From: Leptolyngbya sp. SIO1E4
Lineage (GTDB): Bacteria > Cyanobacteriota > Cyanobacteriia > Phormidesmidales > Phormidesmidaceae
Assembly (NCBI GenBank): GCA_010672825.2
Contig: JAAHFU020000002.1
Location: 1,438,001 to 1,502,000 of the forward strand
Direction of reading: 5' to 3'
Length of the DNA: 64,000 bases
Positions 54,071-63,116 of this stretch are shown in pieces. Position numbers and translations under genes: made by a program. Numbering within the stretch: the first letter of the stretch is position 1; the number at the start of each line of letters is the position of its first letter. The notes under the pieces were generated by a model that searched no databases, had not been told where the DNA came from, and worked only from the letters and a program-made list of their open reading frames with translations.

Positions 54071-54190
54071 CAGCCCTATGGTTGGCTGATGCTAAGCCAG
54101 ACAGCCGCAAGTCTGACGTTGCGACAAGAACGGCAATTTCGGTTTGTCTGGTCAACAGAAGCCCCCAATGTCAAATTCAAAGCAGCGTTG

Positions 54191-54296
54191 TATAGCGGTA
54201 TGCAGGCTAATCAAGCACACCCTAGACCCCAAACCCTAGACCCTGTATTGACCCAGATGTACTGGACTCAACTGAACAAGGCTATATGTTTAAGGA
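54191..54296 (+). repeat. Dispersed ~100-bp element, copy C
   Basis: It runs from TATAGCGGTATGCAGGC to AACAAGGCTATA. Its ends form TATAGC...GCTATA terminal inverted repeats, and internal CCCAGATGTACTGG matches the hairpin of copy B. The blocks are collinear with those at 44057-44166 and 47046-47138. No transposase frame is inside. Confidence 0.85.
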
Positions 54297-54403
54297 CTCA
54301 CCAATCATTGGAGCAGCAGATCCCTAATTCTACGATTTTAGTCAGTGTTCTCAATATTGCACCTGAAGTGCTGGTTAGGACAGTCAGCTTTCCTAGAATC
54401 CTT

Positions 54404-54446
54404 ATGCAGCAAGGGTTTGATTTCTGCCTTCTGATTTCTGCATTTT
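54404..54446 (+). repeat. Dispersed GCAGAAGGC-type repeat, copy 2
   Basis: ATGCAGCAAGGGTTTGATT followed by TCTGCCTTCTGATTTCTGC matches the minus-strand reading of the copy at 22611-22657 and the copy at 60822-60866. Confidence 0.75.
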
Positions 54447-54674
54447 GCGATATACGTTGGGTCGTGCCTTGTCAGTCTTTTAACGCTTGCATATCAGAAC
54501 CACGTAAAAATTAATTAAAGAGTCCATAAAATAACCATGAAAATATTAGGTAGGCTTTTATTTATCAATTTATTTGATGTTATCATCAATTTCAAATATC
54601 CCAAATAATAAAAACTATTCTGAAAGGAATTCTTTCCCTATCTCGACATTAAGATGTCTTGCGTATGAATCGCC

Positions 54675-55934
54675 ATGTCAGAAATTCTCCAGCTTACATC
54701 AGTGCCCCACGGTCATCTCCAAATTTCTCCCTCAGAATTTCTTGGTGGAGAGGATAACAGCTTGGAGATCTCCCAACAGGCTGTACCAGAGATTTCACTA
54801 TCTGTTGTGATTCCAACGTATAACGAAAGGGGAAGTTTAGAGCTGTTGTTAAAACAGCTAACTGAGACGCTGGATACTGTTTTGTTAGGGCAGTATGAGC
54901 TGATTTTGGTAGATGATGATAGCCCCGATCTGACTTGGCAATTGGCAGCTAGCTTGACCCATGCTTATCCGCAGCTGCGGGTGATGCGTCGTCAACGAGA
55001 AAAGGGGCTATCGACAGCAGTTATCCGAGGCTGGCAGGTTGCTCGAGGTCACATACTGGGTGTCATTGATGCGGATTTACAGCATCCACCTGAAAAGCTT
55101 TTAGATCTTTTTCAGCAGATTGATTCTGGTGCAGATTTAGCCGTTGCCAGCCGTCATGTGGAAGGCGGGGGGGTGAGCCAATGGAGTTTTTTGAGGCGGT
55201 TTCTTTCCAGAGGCGCGCAGATGTTAGGACTGATGATTTTGCCGGACGTTGTGGGCAGAGTTACAGACCCCATGAGCGGCTACTTTTTAGTCAAACGAAC
55301 AGCGATCGCGGGGGTTCATCTCAATCCTAAGGGGTATAAGATTTTACTAGAAGTGATTGGCCGTAGTAAGGTCACCCAAATTGCTGAAGTGGGCTATGTT
55401 TTTCAAGAACGGGCTGAAGGGGAAAGTAAAGTTAGCTGGCAACACTATTTTGACTATATCCATCATCTGTTAAGGTTGCGCTCCCGAGGTCGTATTGGTG
55501 ACTTTTATAGAAAGCTGCCTATTAGTCGCCTGATAAGATTTGGGGTGGTCGGTTTTAGTGGCGTATTCATCGATATGGCAATCCTCTATCTCCTGCATAC
55601 AGGCGTAGGGCTGCCGTTAACCCGCAGCAAGATTTTGTCGGCTGAAGTTGCGATTGTCAACAACTTTTTGCTGAATGATGCCTGGACCTTTGCAGATATG
55701 TCTCGGGCTCAGAAAGGTTGGAAGCAAAGACTGAGACGATTCCTAAAATTTAATCTGATCTGTCTTTCAGGTTTGGTGCTGAATGTCATTATTTTGAACC
55801 TTGTTTACAACGTTGTATTTGGGCAGCGATGGGCTTACCTGGCCAATCTCGTTGCGATCGCAACCGTCACCGCCTGGAATTTTTGGATGAGCCTGAAGTT
55901 GGGATGGAGAGTCACCAAAGTCAGTAAGTCTTAG
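54675..55934 (+). CDS. DPM-like glycosyltransferase fused to GtrA domain
   Basis: The N-terminal half (about 40-280) is a family 2 glycosyltransferase of the dolichol-phosphate-mannose synthase type: LSVVIPTYNERGSLELLLKQL, ELILVDDDSPDLTWQ, LGVIDADLQHPPEKL. It makes polyprenyl-phosphate sugars. The C-terminal half (about 285-419) is a GtrA-like module of four helices (FGVVGFSGVFIDMAILYLLHTGVGLPL, AIVNNFLLNDAWTF), often linked to flipping or positioning of the lipid sugar. The fusion is common in bacteria and in keeping with a surface-glycan role. The donor sugar is unknown. The ATG at 54675 follows a low-GC spacer. Confidence 0.88.
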   Translation: MSEILQLTSVPHGHLQISPSEFLGGEDNSLEISQQAVPEISLSVVIPTYNERGSLELLLKQLTETLDTVLLGQYELILVDDDSPDLTWQLAASLTHAYPQLRVMRRQREKGLSTAVIRGWQVARGHILGVIDADLQHPPEKLLDLFQQIDSGADLAVASRHVEGGGVSQWSFLRRFLSRGAQMLGLMILPDVVGRVTDPMSGYFLVKRTAIAGVHLNPKGYKILLEVIGRSKVTQIAEVGYVFQERAEGESKVSWQHYFDYIHHLLRLRSRGRIGDFYRKLPISRLIRFGVVGFSGVFIDMAILYLLHTGVGLPLTRSKILSAEVAIVNNFLLNDAWTFADMSRAQKGWKQRLRRFLKFNLICLSGLVLNVIILNLVYNVVFGQRWAYLANLVAIATVTAWNFWMSLKLGWRVTKVSKS

Positions 55935-56179
55935 ATTTAACAGCTACCGTGGAGCCCCAACCTGGCAGCTGTTCCGCTTAGGATAAAGTGCTTTTATTTT
56001 CCGTTTTCCGGTATCCTGGCTGTGGTGATAACGGAGTTTTGACAGGGGAGAGAGGCCACTTACCGCTTTTCACCGTCAGTTTCTTTTCCAGGAATCTCAG
56101 CTCTAGTGATGTCACCATTGCTCGAAAACTGTTCGAAGGGTCTCTTCGACTAGGAATCGTAAGGGTTTGGGCTCGATTT

Positions 56180-57529
56180 TTGAATTCTTATGCTCATGTC
56201 ATCGGCCTTGGCAAATCAGGGGTTGCAGCTGCTCTGCTATTGGCAGAAGAGGGGTGGCAGGTGGTGCTCAGCGATCGCACCGCTGAGCCTTTACTGTCTG
56301 AGTTTGTTCCAAAGCTTCAGGCTAAGGGCGTTACCCTGCAGCTAGGTCATCGTTTTAAGGCCGACGATATCGCTGACTTGATTGTCGTTAGCCCAGGGGT
56401 TCCCTGGGATTTACCGGCCCTGATCGAGGCTCGAGAGCAGGGTAAAGAAGTGATTGGTGAGGCAGAATTAGCCTGGCGCAGCCTCCGCGATCGTCCCTGG
56501 GTGGGCATCACCGGCACCAATGGTAAAACCACCACGACGGCGCTCACCTCAGCCATCTTTCAAACGGCCGGGTTGCGAGCACCGGCCTGTGGCAATATTG
56601 GCTACGCGGCCTGTGACCTGGCGTTGGAGACTGATATCCCCGATTGGGTTATTGCCGAACTCAGCAGTTACCAAATTGAAGCTGCCTCTACCCTGATGCC
56701 TAAGATTGGCTTGTGGACGACGTTCACAGCCGATCATCTAGCGCGCCATAAAACTCTGCACAACTATTTCTGCATTAAGGCAAGCCTCCTGCAGCAGTCT
56801 GAACAAACCGTGTTTAATGGCGATGACCCCTACCTCCGGGCCAATGTGCCTCACCTGTTTCCCGACGCCCATTGGACAAGCGTAAAGGGGCGGCAGGCGA
56901 TCGCCCCCCTAGAGCCCCTGGTGTATCTCGAAAATGGCTGGGTGATGGCTAAAGGGACCCCCATTGTTGAAGCGAAGGCCCTACGAATGGTCGGAGCTCA
57001 CAATCAACAAAACTTGCTCCTGGCCGTAGCGGCTGCTCACCTGGCTGGAATTGAGGCTGCCGCGATCGCCCAGGGTGTGGTCGAGTTCCCCGGTGTGCCC
57101 CATCGCTTAGAGTCGGTCGGAATCTGGCAAGGCATTCATTACATTAATGACAGCAAAGCCACCAACTACGATGCAGCGGAAGTTGGGCTACAGGCGGTCA
57201 ACGGCCCCACAGTGCTAATTGCAGGGGGAGAAGCCAAAACCGGTGACGATACCGGCTGGCTTAATGCAATTAAGCGTAAGGCCGTGTATGTGCTGCTGAT
57301 TGGTGACGCTGCCCCTGCCTTTGCCCAACGGCTGGATGCCAACGGCTACACCCCCCATGAAATCGTCGAAACTCTGGAATATGCGGTTAAACGCAGTATT
57401 GAGCTGGCTTCTAACCTGGGTGCAACAACCGTGCTGTTGTCCCCGGCCTGCGCTAGCTTCGACCAATACCCAAATTTTGAGGCTCGCGGCGACCATTTTC
57501 GACAGCTGTGTCGAACCTTGTTTGGATAG
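56180..57529 (+). CDS. murD: UDP-N-acetylmuramoylalanine-D-glutamate ligase MurD
   Basis: MurD adds D-glutamate to UDP-MurNAc-L-Ala in peptidoglycan synthesis. Visible are the N-terminal [17 protein letters not shown], the ATP loop [18 protein letters not shown], the substrate domain with [18 protein letters not shown] and the C-terminal [25 protein letters not shown], all typical. The long frame starts with GTG at 55988, but family proteins begin shortly before the GLGKSG motif. The TTG at 56180 then gives 449 residues ([14 protein letters not shown]), the normal size. No ATG occurs nearby. It ends 18 bp from the convergent histidine kinase gene. Confidence 0.88.
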   Translation: MNSYAHVIGLGKSGVAAALLLAEEGWQVVLSDRTAEPLLSEFVPKLQAKGVTLQLGHRFKADDIADLIVVSPGVPWDLPALIEAREQGKEVIGEAELAWRSLRDRPWVGITGTNGKTTTTALTSAIFQTAGLRAPACGNIGYAACDLALETDIPDWVIAELSSYQIEAASTLMPKIGLWTTFTADHLARHKTLHNYFCIKASLLQQSEQTVFNGDDPYLRANVPHLFPDAHWTSVKGRQAIAPLEPLVYLENGWVMAKGTPIVEAKALRMVGAHNQQNLLLAVAAAHLAGIEAAAIAQGVVEFPGVPHRLESVGIWQGIHYINDSKATNYDAAEVGLQAVNGPTVLIAGGEAKTGDDTGWLNAIKRKAVYVLLIGDAAPAFAQRLDANGYTPHEIVETLEYAVKRSIELASNLGATTVLLSPACASFDQYPNFEARGDHFRQLCRTLFG

Positions 57530-57547
57530 TGCTCAGTTGTGCGCTGA

Positions 57548-59719
57548 TTACCCTGCCAGGTGTTGTACCACTCTAGCCACCAATTCTTCCCGACGGAAAG
57601 GTTTGCGGATAAAATCATCGCAGCCCACATTCAAAATTGCCTGGCGTTCTTCTTCAAAAGCGCTAGCCGTAATGGCAATCACAATCGTTTTCTGGGACTT
57701 GCTCTGCTGCTTAATCCATCGGGTAGCGTCATAGCCATCCATCACCGGCATCCGCATATCCATCAAAATTATGTCTGGGTGCCAGTTTTGCCATATCTCA
57801 ATCGCTTCTTGCCCATTGTTGGCTTCCTGGATGGCAAAGCCTGGGGTAGAAAAGATTTTGGTGAGCATAAGACGGTTAACGGCAACATCATCCACCACTA
57901 AGATTCGGTAAGGGGGTTGCCCAGGGAGCCGTGCGATCGCGCTTTGATTGAGATCCGGAGCCTCAGCTTTAACCGTAGGGGTGATCGGTAAAACCGGAAT
58001 TGTTACCGTAAAGGTTGATCCCTGATGAAGTTGGCTACGAACCTGGATGTCTCCTCCCATGAGCTTGACGAGGCGGCTGCTAATGGCTAACCCGAGCCCA
58101 CTTCCTGCTTGCGATCGCAGACCTTCCTGGGCTTGGCTAAAGGTGGAAAATAAAGTTTTGATGTCTGCCTCGGCAATACCGGGGCCTGTATCAGACACCT
58201 CAAACGTGAGCCAACGCTGATTAGGCTGGAGGAGCTTTAGGGAGATCGCCGTCGGTTGAAGAACCTGAACCTGCAAATGAACCTGCCCTGCCTGGGTAAA
58301 CTTAATGGCATTGCCCAGCAAGTTAATTAAGATTTGGCCCAACTTGCCCTCATCGGCCTGAATCCACTGGGGCAGTTCTGGAGAACGATGAACCGTTAGC
58401 GCCAGCCCCTTAGATTCGGCCTTGAGCCTAAACATATTTTCCCAATTACTGATCAGGCTATCCAAATTGACGGTTTGCTTTTGGAGGCGGATTTGTCCCG
58501 ATTCGATCTTAGAGATTTCTAGAATGTCGTTGATTAATTGCAGCAAATGCTCGCCGCTGTGGTTAATAATGCTGATTGACTGGTGATGGTCGCTAGAGAG
58601 CTGAGTATCGATCTGAATTTGCTGTGCGAACCCGAGAATGGCATTGAGGGGAGTTCGCAATTCGTGGCTCATGTGGGCCAAAAATTCACTCTTCGCTCGA
58701 TTAGCGGCATCAGCTTCTTCTTTAGCTTGTGCCAAATCCGCGGCTTGCTGCTGGGTCTGGTGCAGCAACTGTTCAGATTGAGTCAGAAGCTGCTTAACAA
58801 ACTGCATATAGTCGTTAAAGGTTTGGGCAAGTACCCCAACCTCGTCGTGGCTTTTGACTGGTACATGTAGGTCAAAGGTGGCCTCTTGGATAGACTTCTG
58901 GGCTGTCTGAGTGACGTCTTGTAGAGACAGAAGCGTCCAGCGAGTGAAGATATTCACCAACAAGAAGGCGATCGCACCAGATATGACAGTACTCAGCACA
59001 ACAATTCGCAACTGGCTAACCATAGCTTCTTGATGTAGGGCTTCTGCCCTTTCTTGCGCTTCTGCTGTTGCTAGCGCCAGCGCCGTTGCCTTCGTGAGCA
59101 AATCACTCAACTCTGTAATGAAAGCACTCTGTCTGAGGGCTAAGAGTTCTATCCTGATGAGCGCTAACTGCTCTGGTTTGACCGTCGCCGGATTAATTTG
59201 CTGCAGCAAGGCGTTAACCTGGTGTTGGTAATCATTAACGGCAGCCTCGTGGTGAACCAAAATCCTTGCCGCAATCTCTTGTTCGGCTGCCGTGACGCCC
59301 AGGTGTGTACTCCCTTCATCAAACTCAGCAGAGGCTCTAAAGTCCTGCCACGTATTCTGGAACTTCCCGTAGCCTGTAACAAAAAGATCGAGTTCCGCCT
59401 GCAGCTCAACAATGTTGACCTCGGTAGGATTTTCTAGCTGCTGCAAGATGGAGTCTTTGTAGAGTAAAAGACTCAGGAGGCTACTTTTTAATTTGTTGAC
59501 GTCTTCTGTATCCTCTGTTGCCTCTGCTTCAAGCATATGAGCTCTTTGCATCGTCTCCCTAGAGACCCCTAACCCGATGACGATGCCAGTCATCGTAACG
59601 GCAAAGGCGACCCCATGCCCAATGAGCATTTTCTGACCCAGTGACCAGCGGCTAAACCAGCTACCGAGACCCCTTTTAACCCAGTTGTTTAAGGAGGGAC
59701 GCTGAGATTCTCTGCTCAT
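57548..59719 (-). CDS. Hybrid sensor histidine kinase with HAMP and receiver domains
   Basis: The 723-residue protein has two membrane helices (about 29-48 and 233-255) around a helical extracytoplasmic sensor region. A HAMP domain (DVTQTAQKSIQEATFDLHVPVKSHDEVGVLAQTFNDYM) and a coiled-coil linker follow. Then come HMSHELRTPLNAILGF with the phosphorylated histidine, and ATP-binding blocks NLLGNAIKFT, DTGPGI and GSGLGL. A C-terminal receiver (from about 605) has DIILMDMRMPVMDG with its aspartate and a K in FIRKPF. It lies convergent with murD. The signal is unknown, and no cognate regulator gene is adjacent. Confidence 0.92.
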   Translation of the reverse strand: MSRESQRPSLNNWVKRGLGSWFSRWSLGQKMLIGHGVAFAVTMTGIVIGLGVSRETMQRAHMLEAEATEDTEDVNKLKSSLLSLLLYKDSILQQLENPTEVNIVELQAELDLFVTGYGKFQNTWQDFRASAEFDEGSTHLGVTAAEQEIAARILVHHEAAVNDYQHQVNALLQQINPATVKPEQLALIRIELLALRQSAFITELSDLLTKATALALATAEAQERAEALHQEAMVSQLRIVVLSTVISGAIAFLLVNIFTRWTLLSLQDVTQTAQKSIQEATFDLHVPVKSHDEVGVLAQTFNDYMQFVKQLLTQSEQLLHQTQQQAADLAQAKEEADAANRAKSEFLAHMSHELRTPLNAILGFAQQIQIDTQLSSDHHQSISIINHSGEHLLQLINDILEISKIESGQIRLQKQTVNLDSLISNWENMFRLKAESKGLALTVHRSPELPQWIQADEGKLGQILINLLGNAIKFTQAGQVHLQVQVLQPTAISLKLLQPNQRWLTFEVSDTGPGIAEADIKTLFSTFSQAQEGLRSQAGSGLGLAISSRLVKLMGGDIQVRSQLHQGSTFTVTIPVLPITPTVKAEAPDLNQSAIARLPGQPPYRILVVDDVAVNRLMLTKIFSTPGFAIQEANNGQEAIEIWQNWHPDIILMDMRMPVMDGYDATRWIKQQSKSQKTIVIAITASAFEEERQAILNVGCDDFIRKPFRREELVARVVQHLAG

Positions 59720-60100
59720 TAGCTGTGTGAATTCCTGCTCTATATAATATTCACTCCGGGCAGTTTAATTCAGTAAGCTTTGGCATATCATTATCTTTGG
59801 TTCAGCTAACTGCCGTGCAGAACTTAACGCTATGAAAAGCCTAAAAATTACTTAAGCGAGTGGTATCTGCTATTCGCACTCCAATGTTCTTTACAGATAA
59901 AAGATTTGATTTCTTAAGATTAAGTTTCCTGTTTTGGAATGACAATCAAGGTGCGATCGCGGTAACTCTCTGCCTCGGCTGCTAATACCCGCTTCGTTAT
60001 TCGGGCATTCTAAGGCCACACCAAATCGCCTCCAGAAATCACGGTGGGGTTGGTGTCGTTAATGCCAAAGATTTGTCTGAATGCATCAGGAGACTGCCGT
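59720..60100. other. Intergenic region, 381 bp
   Basis: The region between the divergent histidine kinase gene and the lemA gene holds one HIP1-type octamer near 59954 and an AGGAG ribosome binding site at 60088-60092 for lemA. No gene, terminator or recognised RNA was seen. Confidence 0.5.
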
Positions 60101-60688
60101 ATGGGGCCGCTTATTTTTTTGATTATGCTCATCCTGGTGGTGGGCGTTGTTGTGGTCAACATTTATAACCGCTTAGTGACGCTGCGAAATCGTTATCAAA
60201 ACGCCTTTGCCCAAATTGACGTGCAGCTGAGACGCCGTTATGACCTGATTCCTAACCTGGTCGAAACGGTTAAGGGCTACATGAAGCATGAACGGGAGAC
60301 CCTGGAAGCGGTAATTGCTGCTCGCAACGGGGCTGTAACGGCTAGCCAGCAGGCGGCTCAAGCCCCCGGCGATCCGGCAGCTATGCAACAACTCGCCGGA
60401 GCAGAAGCTATCCTCACTGGCACCTTAGGCCGCCTGTTTGCGCTGTCAGAGGCTTACCCCGATCTCAAGGCCAATCAAAACATGGCCCAGCTCATGGAAG
60501 AATTGCGCTCTACAGAAAACCGCATTGCCTTTGCCCGTCAGGCCTTCAACGATTCAGTTACCCTTTACAACACCAAACGGGAAGTTTTTCCTAGCAATCT
60601 GATTGCGGGCACGTTTAACTTTCAGCCCGCAGAGCTGCTAGAAGAAAGCACGCCAGAAGTGAAGGAAGTGCCTCAGGTTTCGTTTTAG
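60101..60688 (+). CDS. lemA: LemA family protein
   Basis: The 195-residue protein has one N-terminal membrane helix (FLIMLILVVGVVVVNIYN) and a helical domain with NRLVTLRNRYQNAFAQIDVQLRRRYDLIPNLVETVKGYMKHERETLE, the LemA signature. It ends TLYNTKREVFPSNLIAGTFNFQPAELL. LemA proteins are membrane-associated and often precede M48 peptidases, as here (about 190 bp downstream on the same strand). The ATG at 60101 has AGGAG nine bases earlier. A GTG at 60044 is less likely. Confidence 0.9.
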   Translation: MGPLIFLIMLILVVGVVVVNIYNRLVTLRNRYQNAFAQIDVQLRRRYDLIPNLVETVKGYMKHERETLEAVIAARNGAVTASQQAAQAPGDPAAMQQLAGAEAILTGTLGRLFALSEAYPDLKANQNMAQLMEELRSTENRIAFARQAFNDSVTLYNTKREVFPSNLIAGTFNFQPAELLEESTPEVKEVPQVSF

Positions 60689-60821
60689 CCGCCCAGGTGC
60701 AGCCTCGCTTTTCTGATCAAAACACCCTGCCAAACCCCAGAACAGCGAGTTGTCCGTTGGGGCATGACAGGGCTCTGCCTCAACCCATCTATGCTCTCCG
60801 CTTGCGTTTACGCACTCGCCT

Positions 60822-60866
60822 CAGCAGCAAGGTTTTGATTTCTGCCTTCTGCTTTCAGCCTTTTCC
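60822..60866 (+). repeat. Dispersed GCAGAAGGC-type repeat, copy 3
   Basis: CAGCAGCAAGGTTTTGATTT and TCTGCCTTCTGCTTTCAGCC lie just upstream of the M48 peptidase start. The sequence matches the copies at 22611-22657 (opposite strand) and 54404-54446. It falls in the untranslated leader if the ATG at 60877 is used. Confidence 0.75.
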
Positions 60867-60876
60867 ATATCTACCT

Positions 60877-62856
60877 ATGAACTTCTTTGAACACCAGGAG
60901 CAGGCCCGACGCAATACGACTCAGCTAGTGGCCTTATTTTTTCTGGCGATCGCCCTGATGATTTTGGCGTTTTACCTGATTCCTATCCTGGGTATCCGGA
61001 GTGCAGTCGATAGCCGCATTGGCTTGTGGCAGCCTGAATTTTTCTTCCTCACCAGTGCGGCCATCCTCGGCATCATCGGGTTTGGGAGTCTCACCAAAAT
61101 GGCTGAACTGCGGAAGGGAGGATCAGCCGTCGCCCAGAGTCTGGGTGGAAGGCAAGTCAGCCCTCAAACCCGGAATTCCCAAGAACAGCAGCTGCTCAAT
61201 GTGGTCGCTGAGATGGCGCTAGCTTCAGGCACCCCAATCCCCACCGTTTATCTCCTCTCCCGTGAACCGGGCATCAACGCCTTTGCAGCCGGATACTCGC
61301 CTGATGATGCGGTTATTGGTGTCACCCAAGGCTGTCTCGACGAACTCACCCGAGACGAACTGCAAGGTGTCATTGCCCATGAATTTAGCCACATTCTCAA
61401 CGGCGATATGCGCCTCAACCTGAATCTGATTGGGGTGCTTCAGGGGCTGCTTTTCGTCCACATTCTGGGGCGAATGCTATTACGGACTGGATGGGAGGTC
61501 AGTTGGTTTGACTTCTTCGGAGGAGACGATGACGACTCAGGCAGAGGGGGGCTGCTCTTAGTTGGCCTGGCTCTGGCGATTATCGGCAGCGTTGGCTTGA
61601 TGTTTGGGCGACTGATTAAAAGTGCCGTTTCGCGACAGCGTGAGTTCTTGGCCGATGCTTCGGCAATTCAATTCACGCGCAATCCGGCTGGGTTATCCGG
61701 GGCGCTACGCCGCATTGGTGGGTTTTCTGAGGGGTCAAAAATGCGCACGCCCAAGGCAGAAGAAGCCAGCCATTTGTTTTTTGGCGAAGCCGTCACGCTG
61801 AACTTTATGCGTGATTGGTTAGCGACTCACCCGCCCCTCAAAGAAAGGATTCGTCGGATCACGGGGGCCAAAATTGTGACCCCTCCGACCAATTCCCCTG
61901 TAACCCCAGCCCCCGCTTTTGCTGAAGCGAATGTGATGGGCTTCCAATCAGGTGCAGCGGGTAGCGCTAGCTGCGTGACCCCGGCACCCTCGACCCCCAA
62001 TGCGGCTAATACCTTCATGGCCAATGTTGGGACGGCAACGCCTCGGCAGCTGGCGCAAGCCCACAGGTTTTTGCAGACCTTGCCCCCGGCGTTGACCACG
62101 GCGGTGCGATCGCCCGATGGAGCGATGGGCCTGGTGTATGCTTTGCTGATTGATAGTCAGCCTGACGTGCGATTGCGCCAGCTGCAGCTGCTGGAGGCCG
62201 ATGCCGTCAATATCGAAGCTCGCCAGGTAGATCAGTTGGCCAAGATGTTGCGATCGATGGACGCTCGGCAGCATCTGCCGCTGCTAGATCTCTCGGTGCC
62301 TGCACTCAGAGCCCTGACACCTCAGCAATGTGCAGGTTTCTTCAAGCAGATCAAAGCGCTGGTACAAGCCGATGGGCGACTGAGTATCTCAGAATATGTG
62401 TTGCAGTTAATTTTGCAAAAACGACTGCGCTCCCATTTTCAGAAAAAACTAGCGCAACCCAAAGCCGTCACCAGTCTGGAGGCGATCTGGAACGATTGCC
62501 AGGTTGTATTAACAATTTTGGCCCAGGTTGGACATAAGAAAACGCAAGATGCCTTTTATGCCTTTAAGGCTGGACTTTCTCGCCTGCCGGGAGCACATAA
62601 GCGAGACTTACCCAAAACCCTGCTCAAGGTCAATCTGTATGATTTGGGTCAAAGCCTGAAGCGGTTAGACCCAGCTGTACCTAAATTAAAGCAGGCTATC
62701 GTAGATGCCGCTGCCCATACTGTGCTGCTCGATCACGATGTCACCCCCCAGGAGGCAGAATTGCTGCGGGCGATCGTGATTACCCTAGACTGCCCTATTC
62801 CTCCCTTCCTAGACTCTGCGCCGCAACCTTCAAAAGTCAGTGCAAAGCGTCATTAA
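60877..62856 (+). CDS. M48 family metallopeptidase with long C-terminal extension
   Basis: From the ATG at 60877 the protein is 659 residues. Two N-terminal helices (about 16-35 and 59-75) are followed by the zinc peptidase domain: VIAHEFSHILNGD with H168 and H172 of HEXXH, two further helices, and the third ligand glutamate (near 256) in REFLADASAIQ. M48 enzymes such as HtpX degrade damaged membrane proteins. A long region after residue 320 (Pro/Ala-rich linker and a helical domain with LQLLEADAVNIEARQVDQLAKML) is absent from HtpX and unknown to me. The frame extends to 60697 but crosses a repeat, so I prefer the ATG at 60877. LemA is encoded upstream. Confidence 0.88.
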   Translation: MNFFEHQEQARRNTTQLVALFFLAIALMILAFYLIPILGIRSAVDSRIGLWQPEFFFLTSAAILGIIGFGSLTKMAELRKGGSAVAQSLGGRQVSPQTRNSQEQQLLNVVAEMALASGTPIPTVYLLSREPGINAFAAGYSPDDAVIGVTQGCLDELTRDELQGVIAHEFSHILNGDMRLNLNLIGVLQGLLFVHILGRMLLRTGWEVSWFDFFGGDDDDSGRGGLLLVGLALAIIGSVGLMFGRLIKSAVSRQREFLADASAIQFTRNPAGLSGALRRIGGFSEGSKMRTPKAEEASHLFFGEAVTLNFMRDWLATHPPLKERIRRITGAKIVTPPTNSPVTPAPAFAEANVMGFQSGAAGSASCVTPAPSTPNAANTFMANVGTATPRQLAQAHRFLQTLPPALTTAVRSPDGAMGLVYALLIDSQPDVRLRQLQLLEADAVNIEARQVDQLAKMLRSMDARQHLPLLDLSVPALRALTPQQCAGFFKQIKALVQADGRLSISEYVLQLILQKRLRSHFQKKLAQPKAVTSLEAIWNDCQVVLTILAQVGHKKTQDAFYAFKAGLSRLPGAHKRDLPKTLLKVNLYDLGQSLKRLDPAVPKLKQAIVDAAAHTVLLDHDVTPQEAELLRAIVITLDCPIPPFLDSAPQPSKVSAKRH

Positions 62857-62906
62857 CGAGACATCGCCTGAGTCGTTAAAACAAATCTGCCTGCAGGAAG
62901 GTCATT

Positions 62907-62926
62907 TTGTAGTATGTATACTACAA
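62907..62926. promoter_or_regulatory. Near-perfect 20-bp palindrome, possible operator
   Basis: TTGTAGTAT and ATACTACAA are exact reverse complements around a GT centre. The site lies 50-70 bp after the M48 peptidase stop and 190-210 bp before the acetyltransferase gene. A symmetric site of this size suits a dimeric regulator, but a weak hairpin is also possible. Confidence 0.55.
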
Positions 62927-62965
62927 TTTTTGGAGTGCTTTTGTTCCCGTTTTGATACCCTTCAT

Positions 62966-62997
62966 GCCCAATCCTGATTGGCTGGCCTCTTTTTTTA
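62966..62997 (+). terminator. Possible terminator before the truncated acetyltransferase gene
   Basis: CCAAT and ATTGG pair around CCTG (a short stem in the segment around 62968-62981), followed after a few bases by a run of seven T ending at 62996. The stem is weak but the T-run is clear, about 115 bp after the M48 peptidase stop. Confidence 0.45.
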
Positions 62998-63116
62998 GGG
63001 ATTTTTAGCGATATTTAATGCCTTTAGGGTGGCAAGCGGACTGTTGCTGCCAAAAGGGGTGATGAAATCGGATTCGGGATAAGCCGTACTACATAATTCT
63101 GTATTTAGGAGGCTCT

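Larger units (their letters stand above)
53861..54674. other. Intergenic region, 814 bp, repeat-rich
   Basis: It contains a palindrome GTCAAGGGC/GCCCTTGAC at 53919-53938, an 11-bp inverted repeat at 54013-54070, dispersed element copy C at 54191-54296 and the GCAGAAGGC-type repeat at 54404-54446. After about 54490 the sequence becomes AT-rich up to the glycosyltransferase start. The frame at 54089-54514 overlaps these repeats and is not considered a gene. Confidence 0.7.

Noticed and set aside
54089-54514. Open frame of 141 codons on the plus strand after glyS
   Set aside because: It runs across dispersed element copy C and the GCAGAAGGC-type repeat. It has no ribosome binding site and no family resemblance.
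62941-62997. CRISPR-like or phage-type terminal structure near the end of the M48 gene
   Set aside because: There are only a short stem and a T-run, which are better explained as a terminator. No repeat-spacer pattern exists anywhere in the window.
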